Numbered from the stretch's first letter, positions 1-8,093 are shown. The stretch: 64,000 nt of DNA from an uncultured Clostridia bacterium (GCA_934647235.1 CAKUFG010000009.1:32886-96885), one strand, 5' to 3'. Numbers and translations are program-made. The notes: a model not told the origin generated them from the sequence alone.

Positions 1-239
1 TTTTTGATTTGCGGCGCAGTCAGCGGCGCGGCGCGGCGCTTTTGCGTCAATTATGGTTGCTCATCAATTCATTTATATTATTTTATGGTTCTCTACTGTC
101 AGTAGAATGGCTCATTTTCTCTCTACGCGCCATAGAATGCACTTTCCACGTTTCGTAGGGCGCAGCTTTCCTTGCCGGTAGAATCAGAATAACCCGTTAT
201 GTGCTATGATGGCTGCATCGTATCAGGAGGTTTTTCAGG
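1..239 (+). promoter_or_regulatory. upstream region of SGNH hydrolase with extended -10 promoter
   Basis: No gene is visible in this leading stretch. An extended -10 element (TG-n-TATGAT, 202-210) lies just before the first gene without a recognisable -35. A strong ribosome binding site (CAGGAGG, about 224-230) precedes the ATG at 240. The first 50 bases are a GCGGCGC-rich run of unknown meaning. Confidence 0.4.
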
Positions 240-908
240 ATGACTGACAATCAGCTTTTTATTTTCGGCGATTCCATTTCCTGCGGCGTCATGTATGATG
301 AAGCCGCCCATCGCTATACCCTTTGCCGCAATACCTACGACCGCGTCCTGCGCACGCAGGGCGTTGCCGTTAAAAGCTACGCCAAGCCCGGCTGCACCGC
401 CGCCGACGCCGTGCGCATGCTGGATAAGGCCGAGCCGCTGCCCGGCGCTCCCTGCGTGATTGAATTCGGCGGCAACGATTCCGACCTGAACTGGGAGGAG
501 GTGGCCGCACAGCCCGATCTTCCCCACGAGGCCAAGGTCTCTCTGTCTGATTTTCACGATTCGCTGCTGCGGCTGATCGCCTATGCCCGTGACAACGGCA
601 TGCGCCCCGTCGTCAGCATTCCCCTGCCCGTAGTGCCCGATCGCTACTTTGAGTGGGTATCGCAGAAGCTGGATCGGGACGCGATTCTGCACTATCTGGG
701 CAGCCCGGAGTACATTTATCGCTGGCAGGAGCGCTACGCCTATGTAGCCCTCAAAACGGCTAACGAAGCCAACTGCCCCATCTTTGATCTGCGCGGGCTG
801 TTCCTGGATCAGCGCGATTTCCGCGATATGATGTCGCGGGACGGCATTCACCCCAACGAGGCGGGCTACGCCATCATCCGCGAGGCCGCTCTCAAGCGCT
901 GGCATTAA
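240..908 (+). CDS. SGNH/GDSL-family hydrolase
   Basis: A 222-residue protein of the SGNH hydrolase fold, a family of esterases, lipases and carbohydrate deacetylases. Block I is FGDSIS near the N-terminus with the nucleophile at Ser12, block III is GGND around residue 76, and block V is DGIHPN near residue 200, giving the Asp/His pair of the triad. There is no signal peptide, so it is probably cytoplasmic. The start is set by a CAGGAGG ribosome binding site. It is a single-gene unit closed by a terminator at 929-960. The substrate cannot be told from sequence; a deacetylase acting on sugars is as likely as a lipase. Confidence 0.85.
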   Translation: MTDNQLFIFGDSISCGVMYDEAAHRYTLCRNTYDRVLRTQGVAVKSYAKPGCTAADAVRMLDKAEPLPGAPCVIEFGGNDSDLNWEEVAAQPDLPHEAKVSLSDFHDSLLRLIAYARDNGMRPVVSIPLPVVPDRYFEWVSQKLDRDAILHYLGSPEYIYRWQERYAYVALKTANEANCPIFDLRGLFLDQRDFRDMMSRDGIHPNEAGYAIIREAALKRWH

Positions 909-928
909 TCGATATAATCCTTCTTTTC

Positions 929-960
929 GCCCTGCTTATCCCATATGCAGGGCTTTTTCT
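929..960 (+). terminator. intrinsic terminator after SGNH hydrolase
   Basis: Perfect 7-bp stem GCCCTGC/GCAGGGC followed by CTTTTTCTTT, 20 bases after the stop codon of the hydrolase gene. Confidence 0.85.
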
Positions 961-974
961 TTGCCTGCCGGCGT

Positions 975-1003
975 TTGAGATTTTCCCACTTTTATGGTAT
1001 AGT
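975..1003 (+). promoter_or_regulatory. sigma-A promoter of the DHH phosphoesterase pair
   Basis: TTGAGA (975-980), a 17-bp spacer and TATAGT (998-1003), positioned 45 bases upstream of the first DHH gene start. Confidence 0.7.
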
Positions 1004-1048
1004 GGATGCGGCGCCTGCATCAGCGCCGCAGACAGAAAGGAAACCGCC

Positions 1049-1987
1049 ATGTTTGAAGAAATCAGAAAGCTGATTGAACGTTATGATACCATCATCCTGC
1101 ACCGTCATCTCAAGCCGGACGGCGACGCGCTGGGCAGCCAGATCGGGCTGAAGCACTTAATCCTGGATAATTATCCCGGCAAGCAGGTTTATATGGTGGG
1201 CGATGAGGCCGGGCGCTATGCCTTTATGGCCGACTGCACCATGGATACCGTGGCCGACGCGCAGTACGCTGGGGCGCTGGCGATCCTGCTGGACACCTCC
1301 GCGCCGCAGCTGATCAGCGATACGCGCTGCACCCTGGCTGAGGCTACCGCGCGCATCGACCACCATCTTTTCCTGGGAAAAATGTGCGATGTGGAAGTGA
1401 TTGACAGCAGCTTTGAAAGCTGCTGCGGGCTGATCGCGGCCTTCGCTCAGGAAAGCGGCTATACGCTCTCCCCCCTCGCCGCGCGTTCGCTGTTTACCGG
1501 CATGGTCACTGATTCCGGCCGCTTCCGTTATGACGCGGTATCGGCGCGCACCTTCCAGCTGGCCGGTTATCTCATGCAGCAGCCCATCGATACCAACGCG
1601 CTGTACGGCAGCCTGTACGCCATGGATTATGAACAAGCCCGCCAGCGCGCCCACTATATGCTGAAAATGCAGCTCACCCCGCACCGCGTGGGCTATATCT
1701 ACACGGCGCGTGACGAGCTGCAGGGGCAGGATCCCGCCGCCATCTCGCGCGGCATGGTTAATGTGATGGCCGATATCGCGGGCGTGCACATCTGGGTCAA
1801 TTTTACCGAGTCGGATGCGGGCGTGCTGTGCGAGCTGCGCTCGGACAGATTTAACATCAACCCTGTAGCGGTCGCCTTCGGCGGCGGCGGGCATCAGAAG
1901 GCCAGCGGAGCCACCGTGGCAGACCGGGAAACGGCCATGCGCATGCTGGACGCGCTGGACAAGCTGGCAGCGGAGGATCAGGCATGA
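1049..1987 (+). CDS. DHH/DHHA1 phosphoesterase (NrnA-like nanoRNase or pAp phosphatase)
   Basis: A 312-residue DHH-superfamily phosphoesterase. The N-terminal metal site shows RHLKPDGDALGS (about residue 20), an LLDTSAP segment, the signature DHH (about residue 104) and VTDSGRFRY (about 152). The C-terminal DHHA1 domain carries GGGGHQKASG near residue 277. Length and motif order match NrnA, which degrades 2-5 nt RNA and dephosphorylates pAp. The gene overlaps the next one by ATGA, so the two are translationally coupled. The companion is a paralogue, making this a tandem duplication; the two may differ in substrate (nanoRNA, pAp or a cyclic-dinucleotide product). A sigma-A promoter lies at 975-1003. 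Confidence 0.85.
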   Translation: MFEEIRKLIERYDTIILHRHLKPDGDALGSQIGLKHLILDNYPGKQVYMVGDEAGRYAFMADCTMDTVADAQYAGALAILLDTSAPQLISDTRCTLAEATARIDHHLFLGKMCDVEVIDSSFESCCGLIAAFAQESGYTLSPLAARSLFTGMVTDSGRFRYDAVSARTFQLAGYLMQQPIDTNALYGSLYAMDYEQARQRAHYMLKMQLTPHRVGYIYTARDELQGQDPAAISRGMVNVMADIAGVHIWVNFTESDAGVLCELRSDRFNINPVAVAFGGGGHQKASGATVADRETAMRMLDALDKLAAEDQA

Positions 1988-2964
1988 ACACGCAAGCATT
2001 AACGCCCATATTGGATAAAATCAAGGCATATGATCATATCATTCTGTTCCGGCATCGCCGCCCGGATGGCGACTGTCTGGGCGCAAGCAAAGGGCTGCAA
2101 CGCATCCTGCGGCTGTCTTTCCCGGGAAAAGTGATCGATCTTCCCGAGAGCGATACGTCCGATTATCTGGCTTTCCTGGGGCCCGACGATCCCGCGCTTC
2201 CTGACGAGGCCTATCAGAACGCCCTGGGCATCGTAGTGGATACGGGCGACGCGGAGCGCATCTCCAACCCCAAATACGCCCTGTGCCGCGAGCTGATCAA
2301 GATCGACCATCACCCCGACCGCGATGCTTACGCGGGCCTTTCCTGGGTGGAGGAGCACAGCGCCTCCTGCTGCGAGATGATCGCGGCGTTCTATACGCAT
2401 TTCCAGCATGAGCTGCGCATGGATCAGCAGGCCGCCGCGCTGTTGTACACGGGCATTGTCACCGATTCCGGGCGCTTCCGCTATCCCGAGGTCAACGGCG
2501 ATACCCTGCGCTATGCCGCAGCGCTGCTGGACGCGGGCGTGGATACGCAGCGGCTGTTTGCCCAGCTTTATCTGCGGGACGCAGCCTCCTTCCGTTTTCA
2601 GGCGTATGTATACGAGCACCTGCAGCTTACTGAAAACGGCGCAGCCTATCTGCACATCGACATGCAGACGCAGCAGCGCTTCGGCCTGTCCTTTGAGGAC
2701 GCCAGCGCGGCCATCGGCTATCTGGATTCCATCCGCGGCTGCCTGTGCTGGCTGGCCTTTATCGACGCGCCGGATGATACCATCCGCGTGCGGCTGCGCT
2801 CGCGCTTCGTGGCCATCAACACCCTGGCTGAGCGCCACCACGGCGGCGGCCATGCCTTTGCCAGTGGGGCGACGGTGTACAGCAGGGAAGAAATCCAATC
2901 CCTGATCGCCGAAGCCGACGCGCTGGTGCGCGATTACAAAGCCGCGCATTCGGACTGGCTGTAA
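1984..2964 (+). CDS. second DHH/DHHA1 phosphoesterase (NrnA-like paralogue)
   Basis: A 326-residue paralogue of the preceding gene with the same domain order. It shows RHRRPDGDCLGAS at the N-terminal metal site, VVDTGD, the DHH-equivalent DHHPD (about residue 108), VTDSGRFRYP, and a C-terminal HGGGHAFASGA nucleic-acid-binding loop. It starts inside the stop codon of the upstream gene (ATGA overlap), so the pair forms a bicistronic operon and may form a heteromer; the latter is inference. It ends at a bidirectional terminator facing the spoVT 3' half. In an undisturbed chromosome this pair would simply converge on spoVT. Confidence 0.85.
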   Translation: MNTQALTPILDKIKAYDHIILFRHRRPDGDCLGASKGLQRILRLSFPGKVIDLPESDTSDYLAFLGPDDPALPDEAYQNALGIVVDTGDAERISNPKYALCRELIKIDHHPDRDAYAGLSWVEEHSASCCEMIAAFYTHFQHELRMDQQAAALLYTGIVTDSGRFRYPEVNGDTLRYAAALLDAGVDTQRLFAQLYLRDAASFRFQAYVYEHLQLTENGAAYLHIDMQTQQRFGLSFEDASAAIGYLDSIRGCLCWLAFIDAPDDTIRVRLRSRFVAINTLAERHHGGGHAFASGATVYSREEIQSLIAEADALVRDYKAAHSDWL

Positions 2965-2978
2965 CGGATAAAAAGCAG

Positions 2979-3024
2979 CGGGGCCTGCCTTCTGCGCATT
3001 GCAGATCACAAGCCCCGTTTTTTT
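2979..3024. terminator. bidirectional terminator between DHH operon and spoVT 3' half
   Basis: Stem CGGGGC/GCCCCG with a long loop. On the plus strand a run of seven T follows; on the minus strand a T-rich tract follows within a few bases. It overlaps the last codon of the recombinase-SpoVT reading frame, consistent with this being the natural 3' end of spoVT. Confidence 0.7.
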
Positions 3025-5191
3025 ACTGCTCCATCTGACGGCCGACGATACCCGCCGCGGTTTCGGCCACCTTGACCTCGGTATCCCCCATACGCGCGCC
3101 CTGCTCGCGGGACAGCAGCAGCACCGCGCCGATGGCCTCGCCATCGGCAATGATGGGCGATACCACCTGCGCCGTATAGCCGCCGTTATCGTCCTCGTTG
3201 GTCACGCTCATCACCTTGCCGCCTGTCTGGCGGTTATAGGTCTGCGTCTGGCGGCTGGCGATGGCCTGCTCCAGATCGTGGCTGATGGGTTTATCCCACA
3301 GCTCCTTTTTGTTTACGCCGCTGGCCGCCACCACCTGATCCCGGTCCACAATACAGGCGATGTGCCCCAGGGAGCGGAAAATCGACTCGGTGTAATCCTT
3401 GGCGAAGGAGGACATTTCCCCAATGGGCGAGTATTTTTTCAGAATTACCTCGCCGTCCCTGTCCGTATAGATTTCCAGCGGGTCGCCGCCGCTGACAACA
3501 GTGACCGGCTTTTCGGACGCGGCGCTGTGCGCGGGGGGCGAATAGCGCAGGCCCTGGGCATGCTGCGCCGGCGCATCGATGCGGCCGCCGGCCCGCAGCA
3601 GCGCGTCGATATCGGCCTTGAGCTGAATATCGATGCGATCCTCGTACACCGTGATGCGCTCAATCAGAAATTCCAGATCCTGCTTGTTCAGCCTGTCCTT
3701 CTGCAGGATTTCATCAAAGATTTCCAGCACGGTTTTGGATACGCGGTTCAGGCGGATCACGCTATTGCGATGATCGGCATACAGCGCCAGCTGCGCCTCC
3801 AGCCCCCTGAGCTTGGCCAGCTCCTCGTTTTCCAGCGCGTCGTAGGTTTCGTTGATCAGGGTTTCCTGCTCCGGGCGGCGGGCAAGCTCGCTCAGCTTCT
3901 GACGGGCCAGACGCCTGAGCTGCTCCTTGCCCTGCTCAATCTGACGGTTGAGCAGCAGCAGCGCCTTCTCCCCCTGGGCGATGGCGTCCGGCTCGCTGCG
4001 GATGGCCTCCTGGAGCGCGTCGATCATGCCCGCGCTGTTCTCCCTGATCCTGCGGATGTACATTTTCAGCAGATCGTCCAGCAAGTCCACACGGGTGTGG
4101 TGGGCGGTGCAGCCCTTGCGCCCCCGCCGGTGATAGCTACCGCAGGTGTAGGCCGGGGCCAGATCATTGCGGCTCAGGGCGAACATGGGGCTGCCGCAGT
4201 CGCCGCAGAACAGAAAGCCGGTATAATGGTGATCGTATTTGCTTACGCCCCGATAGGCGCTGGTGGTACGCTTTTTGATCTGCTCCTGCGTATAATGAAA
4301 GGTACGGTAATCGATAATGGCCGCATGATGGTTTTCAAACACGATGTGGCTGTCCGCGTCGGTCCTGAAATCCTTGCCGTTGATGCCCTTGCGGGTATAC
4401 TTGCCCTGGCGCAGGGTGCCCATATAGAAATCATTCTGCAGCATGCCCTGAATGGTGATGATGCTCCATTCCGGCCTGGCCTTCAGATGGCAGACCGTGC
4501 CGTCCGCCTCGATGCGGGCCTTTTCAGCCATGCGCGGCGTGGGGATGCCCTGCTCGGTGAGATAATTGGCGATCCGCTTATACCCCCAGCCCTCGTTATA
4601 GCGCTGAAACACCAGGCGCACCACCTCCGCCGCCGGGCCGTCCACCTCATAGGTCATGTTTTTGCGATTGGTGATGACATAGCCATAGGGCACGGAGCAC
4701 ACCCATTTTCCATCCTGCTGGCGGCGCCTGATGACGGATTTTACCTTCTGGCTGGAATCGGTGACGGGCATTTCGTTAAGCAGAAAGCGCAGGCGGATGT
4801 TGGTCCAGTCGTCGCGGGTGGGATAATCGATACTGTCGCCGATGGCGATGATGCGCAGGCCAGCGTCCCGCAGATCCTCCAATTCCACCAGGCCGCGCGA
4901 GTTGCGGCGGCTGAAACGGGACAGATCCTTGACGATCATAATATCATAATCGCCCAGCATCAGGCGCGGGCGCATTCTCTGATAGCTTTCCCGCTGCTCA
5001 AAGGTATAGCCGCTGCGGTCGCGGTCCACATAAAAATCCAGGCTGCTGCCCGGAAAGCGCTTCTGCACATAATCCTGAATAATGGCCTTCTGGTTTTCAA
5101 TGCTGGTGTTATCCCGGTCCGCCTCCACATCGACGGAGATGCGGCAGTACCCGGCCACCCGATAGCGCTTGGGCTCGGCTTGCGCTTGCAT
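3023..5191 (-). CDS. large serine recombinase fused in frame to the C-terminal half of SpoVT
   Basis: 722 residues. Residues 1-568 are a large serine recombinase: catalytic domain with R17-x-S19 in the GYCRIS motif and VKDLSRFSRR near 88-96, recombinase domain about 165-300, zinc ribbon with Cys329, Cys332, Cys350 and Cys361, a coiled coil about 385-470 and a DUF4368-like segment about 500-555. Residues 569-572 (GDPL) are the att core. Residues 573-722 match SpoVT from the middle of its AbrB domain (EIYTDRDGEVILKKYSP) through the GAF-like domain to the terminal AAGIVGRQMEQ. The missing SpoVT N-terminus is on the same strand at 25123..25311. The fusion is best explained by integration into spoVT with the frame kept open. 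The start follows AAGGAAAGGAGG. Whether the fused tail regulates the recombinase is unknown. Confidence 0.93.
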   Translation of the reverse strand: MQAQAEPKRYRVAGYCRISVDVEADRDNTSIENQKAIIQDYVQKRFPGSSLDFYVDRDRSGYTFEQRESYQRMRPRLMLGDYDIMIVKDLSRFSRRNSRGLVELEDLRDAGLRIIAIGDSIDYPTRDDWTNIRLRFLLNEMPVTDSSQKVKSVIRRRQQDGKWVCSVPYGYVITNRKNMTYEVDGPAAEVVRLVFQRYNEGWGYKRIANYLTEQGIPTPRMAEKARIEADGTVCHLKARPEWSIITIQGMLQNDFYMGTLRQGKYTRKGINGKDFRTDADSHIVFENHHAAIIDYRTFHYTQEQIKKRTTSAYRGVSKYDHHYTGFLFCGDCGSPMFALSRNDLAPAYTCGSYHRRGRKGCTAHHTRVDLLDDLLKMYIRRIRENSAGMIDALQEAIRSEPDAIAQGEKALLLLNRQIEQGKEQLRRLARQKLSELARRPEQETLINETYDALENEELAKLRGLEAQLALYADHRNSVIRLNRVSKTVLEIFDEILQKDRLNKQDLEFLIERITVYEDRIDIQLKADIDALLRAGGRIDAPAQHAQGLRYSPPAHSAASEKPVTVVSGGDPLEIYTDRDGEVILKKYSPIGEMSSFAKDYTESIFRSLGHIACIVDRDQVVAASGVNKKELWDKPISHDLEQAIASRQTQTYNRQTGGKVMSVTNEDDNGGYTAQVVSPIIADGEAIGAVLLLSREQGARMGDTEVKVAETAAGIVGRQMEQ
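3476..3505 (-). other. attL-type site: 12-bp core plus element-side arm
   Basis: The core is GGCGACCCGCTG on the minus strand (3476-3487). The element-side arm upstream of it contains TTGTCAGCGGC (minus strand, about 3488-3498). The arm is the inverted partner of the arm at attR, and the 13-mer CACTGTTGTCAGC within it recurs at the recombinase promoter (5213-5225). Confidence 0.85.
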
Positions 5192-5212
5192 GGCAGGCCC
5201 TCCTTTCCTTGG

Positions 5213-5250
5213 GCTGACAACAGTGTAAGGGAGAATCGGCGCGGCGGCAA
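5213..5250 (-). promoter_or_regulatory. recombinase promoter overlapped by an att-arm repeat
   Basis: On the minus strand TTGCCG (5250-5245), a 17-bp spacer and TACACT (5227-5222) form a plausible sigma-A promoter just upstream of the recombinase. The 13-bp sequence CACTGTTGTCAGC (5225-5213) overlaps the -10 box and is identical to the arm beside the left att core (3503-3491). A recombinase that binds this arm would be expected to repress its own promoter. That is inference from position and identity. Confidence 0.5.
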
Positions 5251-5288
5251 GATAAATTGCCGTTTTTTGTCATGGGAATTGCTGCCGT

Positions 5289-5477
5289 TCAGCGATTGCA
5301 GCGCAGCAGCCCGGCCGCGCATTCCATCAGGCTTTCCTGCCCGGAGCGGAACACCGCCACCCGATAGGGCGTGCCGCGATACTGCCGGCAGAGCGGCTCC
5401 AGCAAATCGCCGTCCGTCTCGCCGCCGGCCAGCCATACGGAAACGATCCTGCGCTGATGGTCAAATTCAATCTGCAA
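5289..5477 (-). CDS. 62-aa recombinase-associated protein, candidate directionality factor
   Basis: Small protein starting MQIEFDHQRRIVSVWLAG, read from a TTG start preceded by AAAGGGGG. Short proteins with this EFDH...VSVWL opening are, from memory, common next to serine recombinases and in mobilisable elements of Firmicutes; their role is not established. It lies 97 bp upstream of the recombinase on the same strand, at the place where excision (recombination directionality) factors are often encoded. It is shorter at the C-terminus than remembered relatives and ends RCNR. No DNA-binding motif is evident. Naming it a directionality factor is a hypothesis based on position only. Confidence 0.6.
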   Translation of the reverse strand: MQIEFDHQRRIVSVWLAGGETDGDLLEPLCRQYRGTPYRVAVFRSGQESLMECAAGLLRCNR

Positions 5478-5596
5478 ATGCAGGCCCCCTTTGATACAAA
5501 AAGCTTCTGTAAACAGTGTGGACGCGGAGCGGGAAATTATGCCATTTGTGTTGATCGTTGGTTATGTTGATTGCAAGCCTCTCCTTCCGGGCATAC

Positions 5597-5644
5597 AAAA
5601 AGCGCCCGGCCCGAGGGCGGACACTTGGAAATCAGGCGCTTTTT
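5597..5644. terminator. bidirectional terminator ending the HD-domain operon
   Basis: Stem AAAAAGCGCC/GGCGCTTTTT with a 28-base loop. The symmetrical A and T tracts let it act on both strands. It lies 87 bases beyond the HD gene stop (minus strand). The rest of 5478-5730 shows no gene. Confidence 0.75.
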
Positions 5645-5730
5645 CTGTTTGGATGGCGGCAGTCAAGCCGCTTTGGCGTGAGCGTTTTTCCGGCTGCTGC
5701 GCTGCGGACAGCGGACGGCCTGGAAGCAGT

Positions 5731-6234
5731 TTACGCATTGTCCTTCGCTCGCAGATACATGCCGTCCAGCAGGCGGATGCCCGCAGCCGTGCGGAAAACG
5801 CTTTGCCGCATGCTTTCAATGGCCGGGCGGGAAACACCGTTCTCATCCGCATTGACCAGGAAATCGGCCTCAAGCAGAATCTGATAATCCAGGCCCTCCA
5901 CGTTGGTATAGGTATGGTGATGCGCCGCCAGCCAGGAGATCCGCTCCGCCCGCTGCCGCTCAACGGGCAGACCGGCAAAGAACTGTTCTATCAGCGGCGG
6001 GCTTTCCAGCTCCTGATACTTTCCGTTGGTGCTGCCGTATTTCTGCCGGCACAGCGGGCAGGCGATATCATGCACAACCGCCGCCAGCTCCAGCGTCAGC
6101 TGCGTTTGATCGTCCAGCCCCTCCTGCTCCCCAATGGTTTTGGCAAACGCCCACACCTTGAGAAAATGGTTGATATCGTGCAGATTGCCCTGATAGAACG
6201 CAATCATCTTTTCAATGGCAGAAGCAACGATCAT
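5731..6234 (-). CDS. HD-domain phosphohydrolase
   Basis: A 167-residue HD-superfamily metal-dependent phosphohydrolase. Ligands visible in order are the early His of HDINHFLKV, the diagnostic VVHDIACP (about residue 54), AAHHHTYTN (about 104) and the late Asp of ADFLVN (about 124). The size fits the short single-domain HD proteins that act on nucleotides or related phosphate esters; the substrate is unknown. AAAGGAG precedes the ATG. It is the last gene of a minus-strand run that begins with the HipA-like gene at 10597, and is followed by a terminator. Confidence 0.85.
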   Translation of the reverse strand: MIVASAIEKMIAFYQGNLHDINHFLKVWAFAKTIGEQEGLDDQTQLTLELAAVVHDIACPLCRQKYGSTNGKYQELESPPLIEQFFAGLPVERQRAERISWLAAHHHTYTNVEGLDYQILLEADFLVNADENGVSRPAIESMRQSVFRTAAGIRLLDGMYLRAKDNA

Positions 6235-6277
6235 GGCTCATTCTCCTTTCAACATGCCGATTTTATTTCCAACGGTC

Positions 6278-6770
6278 TCAAAAAAGCGTACAGATCCACG
6301 CGATGGCAGCGCAGGCAGGAACATAGAGAATCAAGTGGCGGATATGCGCTTTTTTATTGTATCCAAACGTCTGCGGCCCGACGGCGCCCTTTACCTCCGG
6401 GTAAAAATGCGCAAAGAAATTCGAGCGGCAGAGCAGATACCAATCAAAAAAGAAGATATCGTAGATTTCCATGCAATACAGCATGATCAGGAACCGGGCG
6501 AAGAATCGGAAAAAGCCAAAACCGTTTTTTTACGCCGTTCCAGGCTGCCAGAACGGCGGCCCCGATGAACAGCAGAACGGCGACGCCCTCGATGACCCAG
6601 CCGACGATATGCGCGCCGGGGAAACGCTCCTTTTTATCCGGGATAACGGCCAGATTCTCCTTCGTCGCGGAGGCAAAGAACCGCTTATCCTGGATAAACC
6701 CCACCGCGCCGTACAAAACAAGAAAATAGGCCGCCATGATCATAACCGCTGCAAGGATGGTAACGCCCAT
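6278..6770 (-). pseudogene. small integral membrane protein, interrupted by a homopolymer frameshift
   Basis: The first part (ATG at 6770 behind GGGAGA) encodes two membrane segments and runs to GVKK. A run of seven A on the minus strand (6531-6525) then shifts the frame. Dropping one A joins it to the downstream frame, which continues with aromatic membrane helices (YCMEIYDIFFFDWYLL) and FGYNKKAHIRHLILYVP to a stop at 6278. The restored product would be about 163 residues with about four helices. No function is known to me. The lesion could be a sequencing or assembly error in a homopolymer, a real mutation or programmed slippage. Confidence 0.7.
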
Positions 6771-6832
6771 TTTTTGCTCTCCCTTCCATTCATTCCGCTT
6801 CACACACGGGAAGCTGTATCAACTGGCAGCGA

Positions 6833-7522
6833 TTATTTTGTGCAGCAGAAATAAACCATCGAGCCGTCCACATGAAGCCCGATCTCTTTATACAGCCGCT
6901 TCAGGGTATTTCGCAGTTCTTTCTCTGTCTGGAACGGCGGCGTAAACCAGCCCTTTTTTGAAAGAATGCTTCTTACAAGCCAATCGGTGATTTTGGACTT
7001 GCCCCTTATATAAAAGCAAGCGATTAATTTACCGTCGGGCTTCAGAACGCGCCAGGTTTCCTGAAAAGCCTTGTCCTTATCGGGAAAAGCGTGAAAGCCG
7101 TTCATGGACAGCACGATATCAACGCTATTATCCGCCATCGGCAGGCTGCCTACATCGCCCTGCACACAGGATACATTGGCGCATTCCCGCAGCCTTTTCT
7201 TTGCCTGCGCAATCATATCCTCGCTGTAATCCAGGCAGGTTATCTGAGCCTCGGGCAGCGATTTCCACTTTCTCTCAGTAAATACGGCCGTTCCGGCAGG
7301 TACGTCCAGCATCGCGCCCTTGAAGTCATCCGGTATGTATGCAAGCACCCTGCGCGCAATTTCATTGTCGTCCGTACCGCTCCAGAATATCTTTACATAC
7401 AGCCTGCTGAAGAGATTCCCCTGGGTGAGCACATCATCGTATATATTCCTGGATGATTGATAGGCTTCTTTTATTATATCCGCCATTCTGCTTTGCCATC
7501 CAATCTTCGTTCTTCCGTTCAA
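6833..7522 (-). CDS. class I SAM-dependent methyltransferase
   Basis: 229 residues (or 217 from an internal ATG at 7486). Methyltransf_11-type fold: motif I is MLDVPAGTAVF, followed by CLDYSEDMIAQAKKR (acidic ribose-binding loop), GDVGSLPMADNSVDIVLS (motifs II-III) and WRVLKPDGKLIACF. The long frame starts at TTG without a clear ribosome binding site, so the true start is uncertain. The substrate cannot be inferred; members of this family methylate small molecules, lipids or quinones. It sits in the same-strand run 10597-5731 between two membrane-protein genes. Confidence 0.8.
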   Translation of the reverse strand: MNGRTKIGWQSRMADIIKEAYQSSRNIYDDVLTQGNLFSRLYVKIFWSGTDDNEIARRVLAYIPDDFKGAMLDVPAGTAVFTERKWKSLPEAQITCLDYSEDMIAQAKKRLRECANVSCVQGDVGSLPMADNSVDIVLSMNGFHAFPDKDKAFQETWRVLKPDGKLIACFYIRGKSKITDWLVRSILSKKGWFTPPFQTEKELRNTLKRLYKEIGLHVDGSMVYFCCTK

Positions 7523-7553
7523 TTCATTTTCTCATGCCCATATCAAGCCTTGC

Positions 7554-8036
7554 TCAGCCAATCAGCACCGCGACGCCGGCCAGCGCAAGCGCAAGGATCA
7601 GGTACAGTATCGTGGCCAGGCTCCGCTTGATCAGCACGTCTTTTAAGGGCTTGACGTAAGGCACGCCCTCCATGCCCTTGATGCGCCAGATTTTACCGTG
7701 TCCCACCCACAGCCGGTCGATCGCAAGCCCGTCAAACCAGTTGACAGCCACCAGAAAGAGCGCCGCCTGCAGATAGGCCGTTCTGAAATCCGCAGCACGA
7801 TTCCAAAGAGCAATGATCAGCACCGGAACGGCCAAAATGATCAGGCAGAACACGGTCATAAAGCGCCTGCCCTTTTTCATCACCGCGTCTTTGTCCGCAA
7901 TCCCGCGCCGGTGAGCCTCTTCTATGTATGCCTTGGGATAGAAATACAGGCAGCGAAGCCCGCTGTTGCCTGCCGCGCATTTTATCAGCAGGATGTACAG
8001 CAGACAGTATAATACGAGCTGCAGCAGAATCAGCAT
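7554..8036 (-). CDS. four-helix integral membrane protein of unknown function
   Basis: 160 residues with a hydrophobic segment at the N-terminus, two in the middle and one at the C-terminus, joined by a basic cytoplasmic stretch (EEAHRRGIADKDAVMKKGRR). A conserved-looking VNWFDGLAIDRLWVGH motif lies in the third helix and loop. I do not recognise a named family with confidence. AAGGAG lies 10 bases before the ATG. Neighbours are YitT and a methyltransferase on the same strand with short gaps. Confidence 0.7.
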   Translation of the reverse strand: MLILLQLVLYCLLYILLIKCAAGNSGLRCLYFYPKAYIEEAHRRGIADKDAVMKKGRRFMTVFCLIILAVPVLIIALWNRAADFRTAYLQAALFLVAVNWFDGLAIDRLWVGHGKIWRIKGMEGVPYVKPLKDVLIKRSLATILYLILALALAGVAVLIG

Positions 8037-8093
8037 TTGCGCATTTCTCCTTGAGCCGTCCCGTTCATTTGCATTGCAGCCGGGCCAACGCCT

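Noticed and set aside
3023..5191. Chance similarity of the recombinase C-terminus to SpoVT
   Set aside because: The match extends about 150 residues to the natural SpoVT C-terminus and is followed by a terminator, and the break coincides with a 12-bp repeat shared with the spoVT stub.
2999..5494. Very long open frame on the plus strand
   Set aside because: It lies exactly opposite the recombinase-SpoVT gene, has no recognisable motif or ribosome binding site, and is a product of high GC and codon bias.
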